Source: Ifrita kowaldi (lineage: Eukaryota > Chordata > Aves > Passeriformes > Cinclosomatidae). Taken from it: 64,000 nt of DNA. The position numbers and the translations under genes were made by a program. The stretch is from contig VZRS01012584.1 in assembly GCA_013398055.1 (NCBI GenBank), positions 1-64,000 of the forward strand. The letters are read 5' to 3'. Below are positions 21,861 through 34,830 of the stretch, piece after piece. Numbering within the stretch: the first letter of the stretch is position 1; every line of letters starts with the position of its first letter. The notes below the pieces were generated by a model, which was not told where the DNA came from, did no database searches, and saw only the letters and a list, made by a program, of their open reading frames with translations.

Positions 21861-24179
21861 ATCAGAGCAGGAGGGCATGTGGTGGGGGTGGGTCAGGGCA
21901 AGGGGCAGGGGAGATGAATTTTTCACTAATAGGTTTTATTACTTGCTGTCTAATGAGGGCGAGTATCAAAAAGATAAAATCTGATTTCTAGGAAGGTCTG
22001 CTTTGGGGAGCTCTGTGGTTTCTGTTTTATTTACAAGAGCCCATATTTCACCCATATGCATTCCCTATGCAGTTGTGGCTAAAGCTTTTCGTCCCTTGCA
22101 GTCCCCATCCTTCTAGCTGTGGCTTGGATGCATTTGTTCCTCAGTGAGGCTGAACATGGCCTATAACTTCCACTTCCTCCTAAACATTTAACGTGCCCTT
22201 CTCATTCTCCCTTCTCAGTTGTGCTGATGTAAACGGAGATCTCTTCCAAAAGGGCAGGTAGTTCTACTGATGTAGAACTGCTGGAGAATCAGGCTCCAAC
22301 CACCTAAGTATTTTGGCCCATTGCTGCTCAGAACCCACTAGCTGTTTCTACTATGGACACACAGAGATCAGAAACAGCTCAAAGCAGTTGTGTGCAGTGG
22401 GTAGGAGCAAGGAAGGCTCCTCCAGCTCTTGCCATTCAAAATTGCTTTGGGGAGGCTGTAGTTTCCTGACCTGGAAGTTTGCCAGGACTGAGACTCTGGA
22501 GTACTCAGAGTTGTATTCTTACTGAACTTCAGCTGTTAATGGGCTGAAACTTTCTGTCTTTTCAGTGATATCTTCCTCTGTGTGAAGCTTCTTACAAAGT
22601 ATCCCATACGCTTCTGACCCACAGCTGGGTTTTTTTCTGTGCGTGCTGTAGTCCTGCACTGCTGGACAGCTGCTCTAGAGGACAGTGCCTGTACACTCAA
22701 GCTAAGTGTTAGAGACTTGTGCTCTTAGAGCACAGCTCCTCTGGCTTCAGGCATTTTTTCTTAGGTATTCTGCTTTGATTTGTCCATAGTTTTCCCTGTG
22801 TCACTACAGAAATCATCCTGTAGATGTACGGAGCTGGGGGAGGAGGCTTCGTTGTTCTTTGTGTAGTGGTGCTCTTCTGGATGGTTTTAGGGTCTGCAAA
22901 CAGCATGATTCCTATAAGGGAGATTAAGTAGAGGAAAAGGTAGTAAAAGGGTACTAAGAGTATTGGATCTTCTCTTCATACTGTGCAGGGAAAACTGTGC
23001 TTAGTCCTTTATATAACTATTTCAGCCATGGAAGTGTCTTGACATCCATGTGTGTTGTTGGAGCTTCATTGCTTTGGGAATCCCTAATAGTGCCCTGCAA
23101 GGTAGTGGGGATGGGAGGGTGTTGTGTTCATTCTGAGTTTTCACCGAGTCTTCTGCAAAGTTGTGCGGTCGCTGTGCTTTGGATAGCAGGTCACACATTG
23201 CGTGTCACATAAGTGACTAGAGAAGAGTCTGAGAGTGTCCTTAAAGTAGGATACTTAAAATAAGGGTATCTCGGCTTCCTTCAATGGCTGGTTTAATTGC
23301 TCTCCAAAGCTGTCCTTCTCCATGGATTAGTAAAATGCTGTACTTACTCTGCTGTGTACTCTAAACTACGTTTCTTAGCTGCTCATAATCCTCTTCCCCC
23401 CTGAGTTCATTTGCCTTTTGAACTCTGCATAACGCAGATGCTAAACTTTCATTTACTGGTGCTTACTGCAGTGACTTATGTGTGCTCAGGGACCGGGGCA
23501 AGCCTAAGTGCAGTGGACCAATTCAAATGTGCAAAGTGAGGCAAACTCAGGAGTTTCTGGTGTAGCAGTGGCACCTTCATGCTTTGTGGTTCCCTGAGGT
23601 GGCAGTAGCCAGGGAGGAGAAGGGAGCAGTGTACACTGTAAACTGGAGGGAAAAGAAAAGAAAAAAGTGGACTTTCATGTTAAGTTCATTATCAATCTTG
23701 GATCCAGTTTTTTTTTTTTTTTGGTGTTGAATTAAAGAGTACTCAGATCTAAGCTGGCTTCTCCTGCCAGGTCTGGCCACTGGCATTTGCTATTTTCATT
23801 TAAAAAGATTTAAATATTTATCATGAGATGCTGTACTTGAAGTGTGTCAGATTTTAAAGCAGGCAAAGAGAAGATGGAGGCACAAAAATGGTTTCCAATG
23901 TGCAACTGTAGATGAGCAGGAGGGTGCCAGGTTTCACCTGTAGATAGAGAGCTAGGAAACCCTTGGTACATTTTGGGGCAACATCATGCAATCGTAAAGT
24001 GCCCTGTTGTGACAGAGACATGCTTGGGGTGTGTAAGCCCGAGAGATGGTCTCTTCTTTTCTGACTGTCATTAGTCTGCTGCAGTAGATGACCCCTCCTC
24101 ATGGATGTTGCCTTGGGGAAGTGCTGGTTAACTCTGGAGAGGAGGAAAGTTTGTACTGAAGACAGCTGTCTGCATTGGA

Positions 24180-24500
24180 TGCTTGCTTTAAAGGAAAATA
24201 AGTATTTATGTGAGCAGTGGAATTTAAAAAGCCAGGCTGGCTCTCCTGTTCATGCAGCGTTGTAGTTGAGACTCAACTCCTCTGTTTGAACATGCTGACT
24301 TTAACCTAATTGCCTCTCCCATGGATTATCATGAGGAATTAATATCTGAGGAGATCTCTGCTCCTGTGGACATCTCAGGCAAATTGTAAAACATATCCCA
24401 AACTCAGTGGGGAAAGGAAGGAAGAGAAAGGTTACTGACAGGCAACTTGACTGAATGGGCCTCTCTTCCATTGGGAACAATCAAAATGATTAATTTTGAG
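24180..24500. promoter_or_regulatory. Possible conserved non-coding element, intron 5
   Basis: AT-rich segment with CTAATTGCC, GGATTATC, GGAATTAATATC and, further on, GGGAACAATC (SOX-like ACAAT core) followed by TGATTAATTTT. Motif density is higher than in the flanks, but CpG retention is weak, so this is a tentative call. Confidence 0.3.
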
Positions 24501-27500
24501 GGCTTTTTTAATGGTTATCTAGAAGCTTTTTGTGGAAGTGCAACAATATGATCTTGCAGATTGCCTTAGAGCAAAACAACCCACTTGAACCAGAGCAACT
24601 TTGCAGTGGTTGTAACTGTGCAATTGAAGCCCTAACATGTAGAATTTAAAATGTTGGATAGTGTTCCCCCAATCCTCATTTCTTCCTCCAGTTTTATCTG
24701 CAGATTTCCCCTACTGCATATCAAGATGAGCTGTTGGCTGTAGTGGTGCTCTGTTTTGACCTAGCTTTGTGCAGTTAACCTCTCTGAGTCTGCTAGGACT
24801 TGGGAGAAGTAACTGGATTTTGTCTGGGTTTGTGCATTTCCAGCAAAACAGGCGGCAGCAATAGCTCTGCTGTCCTTGGGGATCTTCGTAGAGCCTGGTT
24901 GGTTTGAATAATTGAGAGAGGACTCTGACCTGCAGCTGTTTCTTAAGCAGGGCAGGAAGAACCTGCTCAGCTGTGAGATCCCAGAGTGGACGTGCAGCGT
25001 TAGTGGTGGCATTAACTACCATCTTTTACTGACCTCAGAGGGTGATCTGGATGTGGGTTTCTGGATATATGCAATAGTCATAACTGACTTGGTGCTCTTT
25101 CACCCTAAAGCTGAAGAGCAGGAAATGAGTATCAGTTTCTCCCCTCTGGAGTTAAAATGACACCTGTGTCTTATCCATTTGCCCTGACTGTTCCCTTGAT
25201 GTTGGGAGGAAGAAGACTTTGTTTTACCTTCATTAATTGTGAGATAATGACTCTATTTTGTCTTCTTCACGTGGGTGAACACACGAACACGCATGTCTCT
25301 TTTCCCTCTCCTCTAGAAACAAACACATATGCAAACATTTCTATAGACTGAGAAACTGCAGCTTAACCTTTCTTCACTTCAATTTCTTTCCTTTGCCCTC
25401 TAAAGCTCACGTGATTGATGACTTCCTCCCTTTTTGTCACTTTTCGCCAATACTGTAATGTATATATTTTCTGTGACTGTGTGAATTGGCTCACTAGTGG
25501 TTGTGGGCAGGTGAGCAGGTTTTGGGAGGCAGTAGCTGACTGAGTTGGAACCCAGACATCTGTTTCTAATCGTGTTGAGCTGTGTTGCATATTGAATTTT
25601 TTTTTCCTCCCCCTGCAGTTTTTTATCATCTTTCCCCTTGCTTGAGGGGAAAGTCTGTCTCAGAAAGCTTGGAGGAAGCATCTTTTTTGTGCTGTCTGCT
25701 TTGCACAGGAGAATCCGTGACTGTTTAATCGATGTGACAGAAGAAACTTAGTAGAGGGGGCTGGCAACCTTATGGTTTGAGGTTTCCATTTCCAGTTTGT
25801 GATTGTTTTCTCTTTGCTTTTTAAATTCGCAGAGGGACAAGGTAACTTCACCAGACCTTGGCTGCTGTTTACCTTTGCTCGGTTGTGCAGTGTGCCTTTG
25901 TTTTTCCACCTTTGATCAGTGTCCTGCCAACAGATAATTTAGCAATTGCATCCTAGGGTGGAAGTGTGGAGTTAATGTTAAAATTAGGGTTTTTTTCCTT
26001 TCCTTACTTCTGTGGCTGATGGAGCAGAGAAGAGGAGAGGGGAGGTGAAGGGGGCCATAAATTCTAGACCTGGTGATTCTGTTCCTTGTAGAGAAATGAA
26101 AGCCTCTGATGTCTCTTCAGCACTTTCATTAACATTTAAATTAAGGGTTTGTTTTTCAGTCGGCTTCAGTCGCAACCCTTTCATAGTCTGACACATGGAG
26201 GCCGTTCTCTCTTTTTCTCTCTCTCTTTTTCCAGCTTGCATATCAGTGTACAATAGTAATCACTGCTGTATTTTTTTTTCTGATCTCTCAGGAGGGCAGC
26301 GACCTGACAAGCTGTACCAGAGGTTCAAAGAGAAACAGAAACGGAGTGCAAAGGTAGATGAGCAGGAGGATGCCAGGTTTCACTCCTACAATTAGAGTGG
26401 TGTCTGTTCCCTCCCCGCCTTTCAAATGACTGCTTTTGGGGGCGGGAAGGGACACAGAGGGATGGACCTTTCTTGCACGGTGAGAGCCCCAGGTGCAGAT
26501 GCCTCTAACCAGGCTCAGCTTCCACTGTTACTCCTCCCAGATGAGGCCGGACAGTGTCACTCAGAGAATGCGAGCTCATGCCCTGAGGTGGGAAGTGAAG
26601 CTGTGGTGTCCTAAGATAGCAGCCTGGCCCTTGTAAAGGAGTGTTGATTCCCTCTGAGGACAGCGGGAGACTGGTCCTCAGCCTGCCATTGGCATTTGAA
26701 AGGAGGGTGATAGTGGAGGATATTGCCCTGAAGTAAAGGCAATATCTGTCTTTTGTGCTGCAGGGCTTAAGTAATGGCTGCTCTGAGCACTGCAGCTTAC
26801 AGTGTCTGAAGTGTCAGCTTGGATCTTGGCTTACAACGACCTAAACCAGACCATGCCTAGCCATAGCTAAGCAGTTTTTGGTATAAGAGCAGTTGGTTCA
26901 ACGTCAAGAAAAAAAAGCTGTTTTCCACCTGCTTCAACAGTTGTGTAAGAGCTAAGGAGCAAAGGAACAGTTTTAGGAATGTCAGTGACTTGCAATGGAG
27001 AAGCAATGTAGTAGGATTTGTGTGAAGACATGCGTCTTTGTCCCCGAGCTCTTTTGGAATCTTCCACTTCTCATCTCTCACCCAGCTCGTCGCCACTGGT
27101 AGGCTGTTACCTTCTGCAGGCTCTCTGACAGGAGCTGGGGGGCTCCAGCAGCACTGCACTGGTATCTTTTAGCTAAAAGACAGAGGAAAATGAGCCAACG
27201 CATGAGCAGTGTTTAGCGTAAAGAAACTTGCAGCTTGGTTGCTGTGACTGTTACACTTTTCATGACTTCACTCTACTACCACCCCAAATTTGTTTTCCTT
27301 TCGCTATGACCTTCATCCAGGTGGGCTTTGAAGAATGCCAACAGGGTGAGAGCAGCAAGCTGGCATGGGATGAGGAATGGTATTCTCTGAATGACAGTAG
27401 ATATGGTGCATAAAGAAGAATGCCAAAAATTTCTGTTTCTTCAAGATTAGTCATAAGTGTGCCAGTGGTGGCCATGACTTATACCATGTGGCACTTCTGG

Positions 27501-28775
27501 AGGACCTAATTCAAAGTCACGCACTTGCAGAAGCATCCTATATATGCTGAATAATGTTCCTGGTACGGAGTTTGGATTTTTTTCTTTCCTTTTTGTGTGA
27601 ACTATCACAGACTGTAGTGTGTCATTTCTTGTGTCACTTGTCAGCTTGAACTATTGTGTTCTGAGTGTACAGTGATGTCTCAGTGAGTGACGCAGAACAA
27701 CCTTTCAGAGGCAGTCGATTTTGTCCATATTCCAAGTGCTCTGGAGCTATCTGATGGGATGTGCTTCTCTGATCCCATCTGACCCATGCTCTAATTGTCT
27801 TGTGCCCATCTCATTGTTCTGGCAGTGCACATGGCTCCTACCTATTCTCTGTGAGATATTTCTGTGTAGTCCTAAAAACTGCCACCATCAAAATCATCTT
27901 GGTTTCTTCATCCTGTATCATGCAAGGGGGAGTCATAATGTCTGCTCTGCACTACTGGCATCTATCCACTCTTCCAGGTGCTTCAGCTTTTGGAGGCTCA
28001 GAGATTCACATCCACTGAGTTTTTCTTCTTCAGGACTCACTGTTGGATGGTGCTGACCATGTTTAGTGAAACCCATAGCCTGAGCAAACCAAAGATCTCA
28101 GGAACGGGAAAGAGGATGCTTAGTATTTGTCACACAGTGTCCTCAATTGTGGCTTCTGAGCCACCTCCAGTGTTGCTCAGTCTGTAACTTTTCAGTGAGG
28201 AGTGCTTTTAATTTAAGCTCTCCTGAGGCTGGATGCCAGCACAGAGCTCTGCTTGGCTGCCCTACTGGTACTTGGGGCAAGTGTGCTGTAGCACTAGCTG
28301 GGGTAACTCCTGCTAATTCTCTGTGGAAGCTCCACTGTATTTATGGGTGGAGAGGGCAGGGGGGATGCTTGCTCTCCCACCTTCCCCCATGTTGTCTCAA
28401 AAGTCCTTGGTGCATCTTTGATTAGGTGTAGGTCAAAAGAATTTCCACATCGTGACCTTAATAACTGGGGTTGATTGGCAGGCAGTCTGGGGAGAGGGAG
28501 CAGCCTGTTCCTTTCATCTCCCTTGGTGCCGTGCTGGGACAATGGGCCAGCATATTTTCCTTGTTGTTCCTCATTTGAAAAGGGTCTGGTATCTCTACTA
28601 GGTACCTGTGACATGGGGGTCTTGATTGGGGTCTCATAAAGGGCCCTGTCACTGTGTCCAAAGGCCAGGAATACAAAGGCGGTCAGTGGGTGGGGGTCTC
28701 AGCTGACCACTGAAGAAGGAGGGGAGGGTCCTGGAAGCAGTGGAGGGAGAAGCAACCCCTGATGGGAGACCTTAA

Positions 28776-28798
28776 AGGGGGGAGGGGGGGAGGAGGCG
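28776..28798 (+). repeat. G-rich tract with G-quadruplex potential
   Basis: GGGGGGAGGGGGGGAGGAGG sits immediately upstream of the putative regulatory block at 28790. It contains two long G runs and a GGAGG run, enough for a possible quadruplex on the plus strand. Confidence 0.6.
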
Positions 28799-29560
28799 GC
28801 CCATTTTTGTCCCGAACTCATCAAGCACATCTGCAGAATTGTCCCAGCCGCTGCCTCCCAGTTTCAAAAGAAAATGATCGTTTGATAAACCGTCCTGATT
28901 CACCACTTTCTCACAAGGGAGGGAGACCCACCTTTGACCTCTATGATTTCACATTGGGCCCAGCTCCCCCCCATCCAATTGCTGGAGAAACTTTGAAATG
29001 CATCCCTTGTGCTCCCTTTCCTTCTCCCTCTTTCCCTTTACTCTCTCTTCCCCCTTGCTTTTTTTTTTTTAGTCCCCCTCCTCTTCCCACCACCCCCACC
29101 TTCCCCACTCTCCCGCTTTGTAAAAAAGCAGGCGTACTGCTTTGGAGTTTAGGCAAGTAATTAGTAAAATCTTTTCGGCAGCACAATAAAACCACAGCCC
29201 TTGGCCTGCATATTCCCACAATTTACATACTCGCGGGCATTCGAGAAAACAAGTGGTATTCCCAGTGCATCGTTGCCTATGAAAATCATTTGGAAGGCAG
29301 GGAGGGGAGGGTGCTGAGACCCACTCGCTCCTGCGAGCTATAGGAATGTGCATGAATATATTAAAATGTTTTCACACAATGCTTGTATTTTCCAATGGGA
29401 AGAGGCATCTTCTGGATGAAAGGCGGCTGGCCCAGACACAGGCCTCTTCCGAACGCTCTTTCCCACTCAGGGTTTGTTTGCATGGACCAGATAGAGAGGG
29501 GGCCTGGAGGGGGAGGAAGGGGCAAGGCTACTATTTATGAAGAGTAAATCTTTGTGCGTC
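28790..29560. promoter_or_regulatory. Putative conserved non-coding element, intron 5 (large)
   Basis: Two sub-blocks flank a C/T-rich middle part (28965-29110). The left one (28795-28965) contains ATGATCGTTTGATAAACCG and CACCTTTGACCTC. The right one (29110-29480) contains GTAATTAGTAAAATC (29157), TACATACTCGCGGGCATTCG, a TEAD-like GGAATG at 29343 and ATGAATATATTAAAATG. CpGs recur in both sub-blocks. No open frame with protein similarity is present. I read it as a compound developmental enhancer; the target gene FGF8 is an inference from synteny. Confidence 0.55.
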
Positions 29561-31149
29561 TCTTACCCGCTCCCCATTTGTGGTCCCAGAAAGTCAAATT
29601 ATGAGGGAATTGTGTCTGTGGAGGGGGCAGGAAGGGAGATCATCAGGAGTTTCTGCAAAAGCTTTTGGAGGCATTGCAAATGTAGAGAGGAAATAGCTTG
29701 TAATGGAGCATATAGTGCTGTGACCAATGGGATTCAGTGGCTGCAACAGGAAATGACTGAGAGGGAGCTGACTATCTTGAGCAGTATTACCAGAGTGCCT
29801 ATTAATAACAGAAAACACTCTTGCAGCACTTTTCCAGCTTCATCTTACTGTCAAGAGCAGGCTACTCAATGCTCAGTTTGGGCAGCACGTCCAGCTGTTC
29901 TCCTCCTTTTTCCAAGAGGGTAGTTGTTCCAGGCTGTGCCGCTGGTGGAACCCAGCAGTTTCCACTCCTTTTCAGTCAGGGCCCACTTAGCTGCCTTTCC
30001 TCCAAAGAGATTCTCCAGGCACTTTCAACTTACAGGATGTTGACAACAGGTGTGTGGTGAAACTTGTGTCTAGAGAGTGTAGATCAGTGATTTCCTTTCT
30101 AACAGACAAGAACTGAAGGAGAAAATTGAAGTGAAGGGAGGGAGAGGCTGGACACAAGTCATGAATAGCTTGGCTTAGGAGCAGGGTTTGTATGTTGGGA
30201 AGACCGTGGGTTCAGCTCCAGGGATACTGTTTTATTTGAGAATATTGGGGCAGGCTGCAAAGAGGCTTTGCTTGGAGGTAGGATGGTGGCTGCATTTTTT
30301 TTATTATTTTTTTTCAGTTACAGTCTTTTTGTAAAAAAGCCCTTTGAAATTTCTGTGGGAAGTGGTGTGGCACCAGCGAGGTCATCTAGATGCCTTTTCC
30401 CTATGTGGTGTATGCACAGCTCTTCTGGGTGGATAACCTGTCCAGATGGGTTCTACCCTGAGGATTTACATGTCTGTCCAGCCACAACTATGGCAGCACA
30501 AATTTACGGATGCCATGAAGAGCTATTCCAAGGCCCATGCTACCCATCTGAAGTCTCTGCTCTCCTGAAGGAATTTGCAGAACACAGGCTCCCAGAACAA
30601 GACATAAGCCATTTAGAGCGGAGTGGGAAAGCTTTATTGGGACTTTCTCCTCAGCTGAGCCAACTCTTCATGTCCTTTCTGACCAGACTCTCCCTGTGAG
30701 AGATGAGAGAATATGTATTCCCCAGACCTACAAGGAGCTAAACAATTTAGCATCTCAAAACCTTTTGCAAAAGAGTATTCTTGCATGGCAGCTGTTCCTA
30801 AAATGGATCTGCAGAAGAAGCAAAGCTCTGTAATGCTGTTGCTCCTGGCTGGCCTGCGCTGGTCATACTGGTGTTGGTCATGGTGCAAAGGTTTCTAACC
30901 TTTTGTTGGAAACAACCAACAACCCAACTTGCAAGAGAGCTTACTTCTTATTTTTAATTATTGTCTTCCCAATTCCCTGCTCCTCCCCTTCATCTTTCTG
31001 CATTTCTTAAAGAGGCAGTGGAGGGAAAAAAGCTTTGGTTTTTGTTTGGGAAGGGGGTTAGGAAGGGCGACATGGCCCCTGCAACCTCTCTTAGGGGTGT
31101 CTTGTCAGGGCGCGGCATGGAGGGCACAAACAGATCATAACCTTTAAAT

Positions 31150-31310
31150 GAAAATGTGATGGAGGGGAGAGATGAAAGCAGTGAAACAAATTAGATACAT
31201 CTAGAGGGGGTGCTCAACTGGAGAAAATTAGCATTTCTTCCTAATTGGAGTGCAGGGCATTCCATTACAGGGTTTCATTACAAGGAGGGAAGCACTGGGC
31301 CTCTTTGGGG
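31150..31310. promoter_or_regulatory. Possible conserved non-coding element, intron 5
   Basis: ACAAATTAGATACATC, AAAATTAGCATTTC, CCTAATTGGAG, CCATTACAGG and TCATTACAAGG follow one another within about 110 bases, an unusual density of homeodomain-type cores. CpG content is low, so the evidence is motif clustering only. Confidence 0.35.
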
Positions 31311-32648
31311 GATTCCCCCCTGCCCTCAGTTTTTCTAGAAGTAAAAAATATATTTGGGAGAGAACTGCGAAAGTACTGAATTTATCAGAGTGAATGTTTC
31401 AGACTGCTGCTGGAGGAAGAATTATAGTAAAGCATCAGTTCTTTGTTTATTAAGAGATGATTGTGTACAAATGAAGGCAGTTGCTACTCCTAGTTTTCCT
31501 GAAGGAAACTAAAATGTATACAGGAGGCTGCAGGTGATGGTAACTTTCTGATTCAAGTACTTGCTGAATCAAATTTCTAGACTATCCAAAATGCACTAGT
31601 TTGTTTGAAGCAAAGGGATATGTTTTTGATTATGGTCAATGGAGTCAATTCAAGCCTGTTTTATACTGCATATCAAGTCTATGCTGCACAAAACACTTGT
31701 TTAATTTATGTTTGCCTGATTCTGCCTCTAACAGAGCTGTTGTATCCAACAGAAATTTGCATATATCCTTGGGAAGACAATGGCCAACTTCCAGCACAGA
31801 ATGTCTGGTGGCTGTTTTGGGGCTTGTGCACAGCTTTGTGGTCCAAATAGCTTGTGCCAGCTTGAGGAAAAGGCAGACATGTATGTGCTTTATATGTGCA
31901 TCTCTACGTATGAACGGGTGCAAGGAGTAACTTAGAGGCAATTCAAGGGACAAGGTTTTGCATTGCATTTCCTGGTTAGAAGTAGAGGGGGACAGTTTCT
32001 TTTTTTCAAGCATGGATTGGATTATTTATCAGTCAGTGCTGTCAGGAAAGGCTGGGGGGAAGAGGAGAAGGGGAGGAAGAAGAAGAGGAAACCATACTTT
32101 CTTTGAGTGTGTGGTATGCAATGTATGTTGCTCTGCCAATCTACAGGTACAAACTTTTCTGTTCCAGCTCAGGAGAGGGAATATATGAGCATATCAATAT
32201 GGATTGTAGGAAACTGCTGAAGAAAGGGTTCTGTCTGCAGAGAAGGTGGTTCCGGACAGAGTGGGAGACGTTTACAGCAGCACTGCCTTCATGCTGGGCA
32301 GGCTGTGTCATCCATGTGCTCAGGACGAGGTTGCAGATGGTATAAATTTATAGAGGTCATAAATGTAAATCTCTGAGTTATCACTTGCTGCTGAATTTTG
32401 GCATTTTGATGTAGAGCATAGCACTATGAACAGGAATATCTTCAGGCCTAGAGAAAATACTGTTAAAAATGAAAGCATGTCTCAGAGATGGGCTTCTGCC
32501 ATATTAGGTCCTTCATACATCAGGATGATGATGTCTCCTGTTGCAACATTCTCCTTGTCATTTCAGTCCTCACAAGAAATACTTGGCAGACTGTTTAAAA
32601 TAAGGCAAGAGGGGAACAGGACCAGGGAGGCTGGAGTTTGGAGAGGAC

Positions 32649-32718
32649 CAAATGAGTAAGAGAAGATAGTCATCCTTGAAGGAGCAAATGAGTAAGAGAA
32701 GATAGTCATCCTTGAAGG
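32649..32718. repeat. 36-base tandem duplication, two copies
   Basis: A unit beginning CAAATGAGTAAGAGAAGATA and ending CTTGAAGG-type sequence is repeated directly at an offset of 36 bases without mismatches. It is a local duplication in intron 5. Confidence 0.95.
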
Positions 32719-34454
32719 GAAACCAGTTCCTCTGAAGAATGGGTATTTCTTCTCAATCTACATCTGGCTCGAGTGCTAATACACTTTCAAATGGAGCTTG
32801 CCAGAGTGCCTCTTGCCTGTAGCTAAGCTTCAGTTTCCTTGGGTTGCTGGCATCCTGAATCTCTGTCATGAGTTGAGTCGGACACTGGAAACGTGGACAG
32901 AATTGTGTGGCTCTGACTCTCTCCTTGGCTTCATTGCCTCTGGTTTCTTTTCAGGTCAGCGTGAGACTGTTCCAGACTGGAAGGCAGAGTGGAAAGTCTG
33001 TTCTTTCTGTGAAGTGCTGCCTGTATTGTGTTCTGTGGTTCATTATCTAAAATTTGTCAGATCTTCTCTACCTTCCCTCCCAACTGCATGAAACACAATT
33101 GTTGCAATCACTTTCTTGCTCTAAAGAGGTGTTGTGGGTTCATGATGCTCCATTCACCATCCCACATGCCTACATGTGGGATGTACTCTTACTGCTTTGT
33201 AGGCATCCTGACACTTAGCAGGTGCAGGGCTAATTTGGGACCAGGTATTAAAGCCAGGTTTTAATGTGCATTGCCCTGTCTAATTAGTAAATTCTTGTTC
33301 TCTCTCCTCTGAGATTGAGGGACATATTCCTTTAAGTCTAACCGTCCATCAAAGAGGACTTGAATGAGGCCCTGCTATGGTTGGTAGACACGGGCAGCTA
33401 ATGACAAGAGAGAGCCCATTTCCTTTGAGAAGAGAGATCTGTACCAAGGTGATTTATAGTCCCAAAGATTTATTAGTGTGGGGGCTGAAGAGAGGCTTGC
33501 AAGCTGGAACCCAACAGCTTGGGTTTTTTTCAGGGGAAAAAAACTCTGTACGTGTACCTCTTCCCCGCTCCTGAAAGAAGTGAACTCATCAGAAGAAGTA
33601 GTTGCAGACTAAGCTGGGCCAAGCAGCGACTGCTGCTATTGCTGTGCTTGGTCTCTTCCTCCTGGTGTAGCTGTGTTGAGCTTTACACCTGTGCTTTGTT
33701 CAGTGACCTGCTTCGGCTGTTCAGGCTGATTTAATGAGGGGTGGGGATGGAGCAGGACTGTCTGATCGAAGAGTTTCTCTCTTGCAGCTGATTTGCTGTC
33801 TTGGCCTAGAGCATGTTTTTGTTTTCTGTATACTTCCCCTGGATTTTCTCCTCTTTGACAGTGAAGAAGCAAGGGAGTCTGTTCCAGATATTAGAAAAGC
33901 AATCATGTTTCTCTAACATCTGTCTTCTGATGGTCTCAGAGCAGTCTGGGGACATGATGGTGTGCAGACCACTTCAGATAAGTTTGGAGCCTGGCAAAGC
34001 GAGGACTTCATGCTCCTGGTACATGGTGGAAAATATGAGGTACTTCAGTAGTATTGAGTGCAGGTGAGCAGTGCTGTTGCCGCTGTGCAACGTCTGAGTC
34101 CTCTGCTTCTCAGACTGGTTTGTGAGACCCTCATGGTCCTGAGACCTGTGCTGGCTCTTCAGCTCTAGCAGTAGAGCCAGTGATACTATTCCCTGCTAAT
34201 TTTAGGAGTGACTGAGGCTGGTTGAAGCCTCAAAACATTACTAGTTTGTACCATGTTTTTGTGGTCTTTCCCCATACTTGGCCCCAAGTAAAACACTCTG
34301 CAGAAGTTAATGATGTGCTGATATTTGGTTGCTTCCATTAGTCCTGGTAAAACTAGCCTGAAAAAAATATGGAGAGTAAGATGATGGTGGGTAAACACGA
34401 ATGTGGAACTGTTATTCACCAAGTCCTACAACAGTAGTACCAGAGACATTTGAA

Positions 34455-34830
34455 ATTACTAGGAGATTGTTTCAAAGTGAATAAAAGATAGTATTCCTTC
34501 ACACAGTGTGAACTTAGTGCTTCAGAAAGTTGCAGAAGTGGATGATGCCAGCAGTTTTGAAAGTGATTTTGTAAATTGTAAATTTTGTGAATTGTAAATT
34601 CATGGATAGCAGGTTCATAATGGGGGACTAGATGGGGATAGACTCTTTAAAATCCTTAATACAGCAATTGTGGATGCAAAGCGAATGACCACAGAAGGCT
34701 GCCAAGCTTACATGTTCTTCCTGAACAGCATCTGCCAGTACCACTGGAGACAAAATGGTGAGCTGAATGGGCCATGGCTTGACAAAAGTGGGCATTTCTC
34801 TTCTTCTTCTGGCCATGGTGGGCCAGTCCA
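34455..34830 (+). mobile_element. Ancient CR1/L3-type LINE 3' remnant
   Basis: Diverged but colinear landmarks of old amniote CR1/L3 elements are present in order: AGATAGTATTCCTTCACACAG, AAATTCATGGATAGCAGG, CATCTGCCAGTACCACTGG, and GCTGAATGGGCCATGGCTTGAC followed by GGGCATTTCT. The element lies in the + orientation and has lost coding capacity. Divergence is much greater than in the CR1 tail near position 500, which suggests an insertion older than birds. Confidence 0.7.

Noticed and set aside
30268..30699. Plus-strand open frame of 143 codons with a hydrophobic start
   Set aside because: The apparent signal-like segment comes from a T-rich simple tract. The rest shows no domain, and no splice sites frame it.
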